DNA from: an uncultured Bdellovibrionales bacterium | GTDB lineage: Bacteria > Bdellovibrionota > Bdellovibrionia > Bdellovibrionales > UBA1609 | Length of the DNA: 9,561 nucleotides | NCBI GenBank assembly: GCA_937980625.1 | Contig: CALJPJ010000145.1 | Location: 1-9,561, forward strand | Direction of reading: 5' to 3' | In this document: one piece after another, positions 6,246 to 9,561 of the stretch | Position numbering within the stretch: position 1 is the stretch's first letter | How the letters are laid out: the number at the start of each line of letters is the position of its first letter | The notes under the pieces: generated by a model | Database searches by the model: none | The model's input: the letters and a program-made list of their open reading frames with translations, nothing else | Told to the model about the DNA's origin: nothing | Position numbers and translations under genes: made by a program

Positions 6246-7050
6246 TAATAGCCTCGGTAATTTGTTGTCGCTCGTTTTCTAAAGTTGCAAAGCTAGGTAA
6301 ATTAGCATCTCTTTCAATCATATATGATGCTTTAAGTCCTTTTGTGATTAACTTTTTTAGAATTTCAATATCAAAAATATTAACAGATTCACTATGACTA
6401 TCAATAAAAGTATTTTCATCAAAAGTTCCTCCAGAAAGATGAACTTGAATAACTTCACTGATTGGAAATTCACTAAAGTAGTCTTCAGGGTCTTGCCCTC
6501 GGTTTTTATAGTTAATAATAACATTAGAAATATCTAATAATAATTTGCAACCAGTTCGTTTTATAATAGCCTTCAAAAATTCAATTTCAGTGAATGTTTC
6601 ATTTTTATAATCTATGTATGAAGTAATATTTTCTATGGCTAAGTTTAGCCCAAAGTAGTCTTGTAAATATTGAATTCTGGCACAGGTTGAATTAAGAGCT
6701 TCCATTGTTTTAGGGATAGGCAGTAAGTCGTGATGATAGTTTCCATTGTGTGCTGACCAACATAGGTGATCTGAAATCCAGGCTGGTTCGTATACTTTAT
6801 ATAATTGTTTAAATTTTGCTAAGTAATCTTTGTTGAATGGGTCCACGCCACCAATATTTAAGCCAATTGAATGAAAGGCAATGGGGGTGGACTGTCTCAG
6901 CTTTAATAGCTTTTTATGGTGAGGGCCTTCATTTAGAAAATCATCGGTAATTACCTCAAACCAAGGGGTTTGAGGTTTATTGTTTAAAATAGAGTCAAAG
7001 TGAGTGAACCTAAGTCCGAGGCCCACTTTATGATTTAAACTTTGCTTCAA
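6232..7050 (-). CDS. bufB: BufB: DUF692 (MNIO) multinuclear non-haem iron enzyme modifying BufA cysteines
   Basis: 272 residues, full length for DUF692. Family blocks in order: VGLGLRFTHFDSIL (9-22, His17), WFEVITDDF (30-38, Glu32), IAFHSIGLNIGG (57-68, His60), WISDHLCW (91-98, Asp94 and His95), HHDLLPIP (106-113), IENITSYI (139-146, Glu140), GCKLLLDISNVIIN (167-180, Asp173, Asn176), VIQVHLSGG (200-208, His204), FIDSHSESV (215-223, Asp217, His219) and YMIERD (243-248, Glu246). These form a TIM-barrel with a two- or three-iron site. In bufferin systems the enzyme oxidises core cysteines of BufA to sulfur-containing heterocycles in the cytoplasm before export. Two usual family positions differ: ENF/ENY after WFEV is DDF here, and HLAGH is HLSGG. 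The start is TTG at 7050, 3 bases after the bufA stop, with AAAGG (7058-7062) inside the bufA 3' end. Confidence 0.93.
   Translation of the reverse strand: MKQSLNHKVGLGLRFTHFDSILNNKPQTPWFEVITDDFLNEGPHHKKLLKLRQSTPIAFHSIGLNIGGVDPFNKDYLAKFKQLYKVYEPAWISDHLCWSAHNGNYHHDLLPIPKTMEALNSTCARIQYLQDYFGLNLAIENITSYIDYKNETFTEIEFLKAIIKRTGCKLLLDISNVIINYKNRGQDPEDYFSEFPISEVIQVHLSGGTFDENTFIDSHSESVNIFDIEILKKLITKGLKASYMIERDANLPSFATLENERQQITEAISDIL
6252..6257 (-). promoter_or_regulatory. RBS deciding the GTG start of bufC
   Basis: CCGAGG on the minus strand lies 6 bases before the GTG at 6243-6245, inside the 3' end of bufB, which supports this non-ATG start and translational coupling. Confidence 0.6.
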
Positions 7051-7053
7051 GGT

Positions 7054-7413
7054 TTAGCCTTTTATTACTCGTTTTTTTCCAACAATTTTACCTGGAGTTG
7101 AGTCGCAAACTTCTTTGCGAACATAAATCCACTCATTTTTGTCAAAATCTTTAATTTTAGGGTCTTTGGCTGAAAGTCCATTACAAGCATGGCCATTCGC
7201 TCCGCAATGATTTTTCCCTTTTTTGGCAATACCAGCACATTTAACAATAATTTCCCCTGGCTTTGGATTTTTGACAGTATTTGGGAATGTACTCATTTTT
7301 TTTGTTGCTATAGTCTTTTGCTTTGCAGGGGTTTTGGCTTGTGTGACCGTTGTAAAGCCAATTGAAAGTGCTGAAAGAATGATAGCCCTTTGGAATGTTG
7401 TAGATTTTGACAT
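7054..7413 (-). CDS. bufA: BufA: exported DUF2282 bufferin precursor peptide, four cysteines
   Basis: 119 residues. Signal sequence MSKSTTFQRAIILSALSIGF-TTVTQA with a likely cut after Ala26. A Lys/Pro/Thr-rich linker (27-57) follows, then the DUF2282 core with cysteines at 59, 70, 77 and 103: KCAGIAKKGKNHCGANGHAC and later EWIYVRKEVCDSTPGKIVG. The family pattern is C-x-G-I-x(2)-G-x-N-x-C-x(6)-C-x-G and a last cysteine near the end, all kept here. In studied bufferins the signal peptide doubles as the RiPP leader, the two central cysteines become thiooxazole-type heterocycles and the product buffers copper in the periplasm. Copper as the metal here is inferred from those relatives. The ATG has a strong AAGGAGA (7421-7427), by far the best ribosome site of the operon, fitting high output of the peptide relative to its modifying enzymes. 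Confidence 0.92.
   Translation of the reverse strand: MSKSTTFQRAIILSALSIGFTTVTQAKTPAKQKTIATKKMSTFPNTVKNPKPGEIIVKCAGIAKKGKNHCGANGHACNGLSAKDPKIKDFDKNEWIYVRKEVCDSTPGKIVGKKRVIKG
7058..7063 (-). promoter_or_regulatory. RBS deciding the TTG start of bufB
   Basis: AAAAGG on the minus strand, formed by the last bufA codons, sits 7 bases before the TTG at 7048-7050. The conserved VGLGLR block starts only 9 residues after this TTG, so no later start is reasonable. Confidence 0.6.
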
Positions 7414-7437
7414 CGTTTAATCTCCTTGTTTTGTTTT

Positions 7438-7450
7438 GGCCAAAATGGCC
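7438..7450 (-). repeat. Inverted repeat (hairpin) in the bufA 5' leader
   Basis: GGCCA-TTT-TGGCC on the minus strand: 5-bp GC-rich arms and a 3-base loop, overlapping the perfect 12-bp palindrome TTTTGGCCAAAA (7434-7445). It ends 10 bases before the AAGGAGA of bufA. It could be an operator or an mRNA 5' stem that protects the message or tunes translation. Confidence 0.5.
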
Positions 7451-7458
7451 TTGTAATA

Positions 7459-7488
7459 TAGACAACTGGGCAGGGTATATTATTGCAA
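7459..7488 (-). promoter_or_regulatory. Candidate ECF-sigma promoter of the buf operon
   Basis: On the minus strand TTGCAATA (7481-7488) is followed after a 16-base gap by TGTC (7461-7464, in TTGTCTA). The spacing and the GTC-type -10 resemble ECF promoters, and the position would give a leader of about 40 bases. No second copy of the motif was found to confirm it, so this is a guess based on layout. Confidence 0.2.
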
Positions 7489-7504
7489 AAAAGTATCTAC
7501 TTAT

Positions 7505-7525
7505 CTAGTGAACACTAGGTATAAT
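7505..7525 (+). promoter_or_regulatory. Palindrome abutting a perfect TATAAT: possible operator/promoter
   Basis: CTAGTG-AA-CACTAG (7505-7518, 6-bp arms) is separated by one base from TATAAT (7520-7525) on the plus strand. A dyad in the -35/-10 spacer is typical of MerR/SoxR-type control, but the -35 (around 7494-7502) is poor and no such regulator gene is in the window. Confidence 0.3.
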
Positions 7526-7604
7526 CCTCTTAATATATTAACAAAGTAGAGGTAAGTAATTGATATATCTAAGGTAAACGCCTAATAAGTGGAGAGTAAT
7601 AAAA

Positions 7605-7634
7605 ATGAGGTTACTTAATTTTTGTAAAGGGTAA
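7605..7634 (+). CDS. Possible nine-residue leader peptide ORF upstream of the PLP-enzyme gene
   Basis: ATG at 7605 encodes MRLLNFCKG and stops at TAA 7632-7634. GGAGAG at 7591-7596 lies 8 bases upstream, a better ribosome site than chance would often give. A single Cys codon ahead of a Cys/Met-family gene is suggestive but no attenuator hairpin plus T tract follows, and a frame this short can arise by chance. Confidence 0.2.
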   Translation: MRLLNFCKG

Positions 7635-7775
7635 ACTGGTTTTTATTTAAAAGATATTGAAGTTAGTTTATGTTGTTCTTGAATTCAAAATTTCATTAAA
7701 ACTAAGCAGTAATTTATCATATTAACAACTAATTATTTCCAAGCATAATGGTTTGAAGCCCACACTATAGCCTGT

Positions 7776-7804
7776 TTGAGTAATATGAATGCTTTTAAAA
7801 TAAA
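7776..7804 (+). promoter_or_regulatory. Candidate sigma-70 promoter of the PLP-enzyme gene
   Basis: TTGAGT (7776-7781) and AATAAA (7799-7804) are 17 bases apart, each matching 4 of 6 consensus positions, giving a predicted start about 35 bases before ATG 7846. In sequence this AT-rich such matches are common. Confidence 0.3.
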
Positions 7805-7845
7805 TATAAGTAATGTATATTAGGCTCAAATTAAAGGTGAATGAG

Positions 7846-9561
7846 ATGAAAAGTGGTAAACTACTAAACTACGTAAGAGATACATTAGATAATATTCCAG
7901 CGAGCTGGTTAAGCCAAACAACTCATAGGCTAGATATTTATAATGAAAGTTTAGCCAAGGTTCAATTTTTGAATAAATTTGAAATTCTATTTAGTGACAA
8001 TAATTTTAGCGAAATTGCTTTAAGTGAGTTACCAACAGCTTTTGATTATATAAGGTTAGGGCACCCTCTGTCTTGTTTGTTAGAGTGGGTGATTGCTAAG
8101 TTAAATAATATTAATGCCGACACGGTGATTAGCTTTTCGTCAATGACTATGCCCATTTTGGCAATTTTAAGAACAAACTTGCTAAATAATAAAAAAACTA
8201 AAATTTTTTATCAAAATGAGTTGCCACTTTTTTTTGACACTCAACTTTTAAAAAGTGTTTATGGTTATAATTTTGATCTAGTTAAAATTAAGAATCTAGA
8301 TGAGGTGACGTCTTTTGATGGAAGTTCGATTTTTATTTCTGATCAAGCTGAGCTAAGTAATTTAAAATTAAATACTAAAGTTGATTTTTATATTAATATT
8401 CAGCCAAATTTGGGTAGTACAATAGTTGTTAATGGTGAAGGTAATAAAAATTACATTTCAGATATTCAGCATGTGCGGCGGAGAGAATCAATTGCGATGA
8501 CACCAGCCAATAGTTATGAAATGTTAAAAAGAGTTGTTAATGACAGTCAAATTAGTAATAAATCTAAATGTGAAAATAATAAAAAATCTGTTTTAAAATT
8601 AATTAAAGATATTACAAAAACTGAGGCGGACCCCTTGTTGGGCTCCTGTGGGTTATCCATTCAGTATGCAATAATTATGGGTCTAGTTGATGACGCTCTT
8701 GAAAAATATAAAGGAAAGAACATTAAAATTATTGTCCCTCCCAATTGTTATGGCGGGACAAATGACCAAGCAAGAAGAGTTGCGGCTTGTATTGATAATG
8801 TTGAAGTTGTTGACCTGCCTGTTGATAGCGGTAACGATATGGTTGAAAGTATTGACTTAGTTTTAAGGCAAATAGCACATGAAGATGCGGTACCATATAT
8901 TATAGCTGAAATTCCGACTAACCCTAGAGTCGAGGTGCCTGAACTTATAAAATTAAAAAGTACCTTAAGTAAATCGCGTAAAACACAAAATGGCGAAGAT
9001 GCTATTGAACCAGTTTTTATTTTAGATCAAACATTTTGTCCCAATGTTAATTTTTTAGGTGAGAATGAAGTGTTGTCAAATGTTCGGACCATTTCATATG
9101 TAAGTGGTTCCAAGTTTCCAAGTGGGGGCTTATGTACTGCTGGGTATTGCGTTGCCAATAAAAAATCTGAAGTTCTATTAGGTAAAATTGAAAAACACCT
9201 AAGGCTTTGTGATAATCAAGCTACAGAATTACAAATTGAAATTTTGTCACAACAGTTGCCATCAATGATACAAAGAATAAAAGATGCTTATGAAAATACA
9301 CGAGCATTTGTAAGCTTTATTGCTAAAATTTTACCTGAGGCAAAAATAAATTTTGTATCTTTAGAGTTAGCCGATGAGGGCTTTACTCCTTCTGTGTTCT
9401 CATTAGATTTACCTAGTAAAGGAGACAGTATAGAGGAACAAGAGTCCTATAAAAGAGAGCTAAACCATAAGTTAATTAGTTTTATGATCAATAAAATACC
9501 TGGTGAGAGTAAACATTGTGTCAGCTATGGCCAATTAAAAGGTTGTTATTGGACAATACCG
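7846..9561 (+). CDS. Large PLP-dependent Cys/Met-metabolism (trans-sulfuration) family enzyme, 3' end beyond window
   Basis: ATG at 7846 (AAGG at 7834-7837, 8-base spacing) opens 572 codons to the window edge without a stop. Residues about 259-560 carry the fold-type I PLP core of the cystathionine gamma-synthase/lyase family: TEADPLLGSCGLSIQYA (259-275), NCYGG (300-304), AEIPTNPRVEVPEL (354-367), ILDQTF with Asp394 (pairs with the pyridine nitrogen), and SYVSGSKFPSGG with Lys423 as the probable PLP Schiff-base lysine. The family usually has about 380-430 residues; here roughly 250 residues precede the core. That N-terminal part itself resembles the start of the same fold: YIRLGHPLSCLLEW (68-81) and VISFSSMTMPILAIL (94-108), compared with the family's Y-x-R-x-G-N-P-x(4)-L-E and F-S-S-G-M-x-A. 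A cystathionine synthase-like or lyase-like reaction is likely; which one cannot be said. Divergent from the buf operon. Confidence 0.85.
   Translation, partial: MKSGKLLNYVRDTLDNIPASWLSQTTHRLDIYNESLAKVQFLNKFEILFSDNNFSEIALSELPTAFDYIRLGHPLSCLLEWVIAKLNNINADTVISFSSMTMPILAILRTNLLNNKKTKIFYQNELPLFFDTQLLKSVYGYNFDLVKIKNLDEVTSFDGSSIFISDQAELSNLKLNTKVDFYINIQPNLGSTIVVNGEGNKNYISDIQHVRRRESIAMTPANSYEMLKRVVNDSQISNKSKCENNKKSVLKLIKDITKTEADPLLGSCGLSIQYAIIMGLVDDALEKYKGKNIKIIVPPNCYGGTNDQARRVAACIDNVEVVDLPVDSGNDMVESIDLVLRQIAHEDAVPYIIAEIPTNPRVEVPELIKLKSTLSKSRKTQNGEDAIEPVFILDQTFCPNVNFLGENEVLSNVRTISYVSGSKFPSGGLCTAGYCVANKKSEVLLGKIEKHLRLCDNQATELQIEILSQQLPSMIQRIKDAYENTRAFVSFIAKILPEAKINFVSLELADEGFTPSVFSLDLPSKGDSIEEQESYKRELNHKLISFMINKIPGESKHCVSYGQLKGCYWTIP

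Larger units (their letters stand above)
4711..7413 (-). other. Bufferin biosynthesis and regulation operon (bufA-bufB-bufC-ECF sigma-anti-sigma)
   Basis: Five minus-strand genes with junctions of +3, -14, -11 and -8 bases form one transcription unit. Precursor, iron enzyme and partner are followed by a sigma/anti-sigma pair, making the module self-regulating in principle. A DoxX-type membrane protein, often found with DUF692/DUF2063/DUF2282 genes, is not present in the window. No terminator hairpin is evident in the 60 bp between the anti-sigma stop and the globin start, so read-through into the downstream globin and GNAT genes is possible. Confidence 0.85.
7414..7845. other. Divergent intergenic region between bufA and the PLP-enzyme gene
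   Basis: 432 bp without a supported gene longer than nine codons. From the left it holds the bufA ribosome site (7421-7427), a GGCCA-AAA-TGGCC hairpin (7438-7450), a possible ECF promoter (7459-7488), a 14-bp palindrome abutting TATAAT (7505-7525), a nine-codon frame with its own GGAGAG (7591-7634), and a candidate sigma-70 promoter and AAGG site before the plus-strand gene. A stem AAGCAT (7741-7746) with ATGCTT (7789-7794) is also present but has a 42-base loop. I could not match any known riboswitch class. Confidence 0.6.

Noticed and set aside
6206..6397. Plus-strand open frame opposite bufB
   Set aside because: Antisense to conserved DUF692 coding sequence and without a recognisable domain or ribosome site.
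7065..7465. Open frames at 7065-7247 (minus), 7241-7465 (minus) and 7223-7420 (plus) around bufA
   Set aside because: Alternate-frame and antisense shadows of bufA, whose signal peptide, cysteine pattern and strong ribosome site identify the real frame.
7635..7845. SAM or other sulfur-related riboswitch before the PLP gene
   Set aside because: No conserved core or pairing pattern of a known riboswitch could be found; the only long-range stem (AAGCAT/ATGCTT) has a 42-base loop and poor inner pairing.
1..9561. Mobile elements, CRISPR arrays, tRNA/rRNA genes or attachment sites
   Set aside because: No transposase or integrase reading, no spaced direct repeats, no cloverleaf or rRNA-like sequence was seen.

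Overview
The window is strongly AT-rich and densely coded, almost all of it on the minus strand. Coding style (Shine-Dalgarno sites, overlapping operon genes, an ECF sigma factor, Sec signal peptides, a GspC-like PDZ protein) points to a low-GC Gram-negative bacterium. A Bdellovibrionota or AT-rich proteobacterial origin is my guess, but nothing here fixes the taxon. No rRNA, tRNA, IS element, phage gene or CRISPR array was seen.

Layout in window coordinates: (1) 1-742, minus, the N-terminal 247 codons of a membrane-anchored endonuclease/exonuclease/phosphatase-family protein, cut by the window edge. (2) 848-1132, minus, a small exported single-PDZ protein. (3) 1293-1826, minus, a hotdog thioesterase of the THEM6-like type, 35 bp behind (4) 1862-3199, minus, a RhlE-type DEAD-box RNA helicase. 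(5) 3307-4158, minus, a two-part GNAT acetyltransferase gene split by a single in-frame TAA. (6) 4226-4650, minus, a group II truncated haemoglobin gene split by a one-base frameshift in an A tract. (7) 4711-7413, minus, a tightly packed five-gene operon, bufA-bufB-bufC-ECF sigma-anti-sigma. (8) 7414-7845, a divergent intergenic region with palindromes and candidate promoters. (9) 7846 to the right edge, plus, a large PLP-dependent enzyme of the Cys/Met metabolism family, cut by the window edge.

The centrepiece is the bufferin-type RiPP operon. BufA is an exported four-cysteine DUF2282 peptide. BufB is a DUF692 (MNIO) multinuclear-iron enzyme and BufC is its DUF2063-like partner. In characterised bufferin systems these two convert core cysteines of BufA into sulfur heterocycles that bind copper in the periplasm. 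Here the same transcript also carries an ECF sigma factor and a one-TM anti-sigma factor, so a metal or redox signal in the envelope could release sigma and amplify the whole operon. Adjacent genes overlap by 8 to 14 bases or are 3 bases apart, and bufB and bufC use TTG and GTG starts, so translation is probably coupled and stepped down after bufA.

The two broken genes immediately downstream of the operon lie side by side, each with one lesion and otherwise intact reading frames. This is either recent local decay, an assembly or sequencing problem, or (for the globin) slippage in the A tract.
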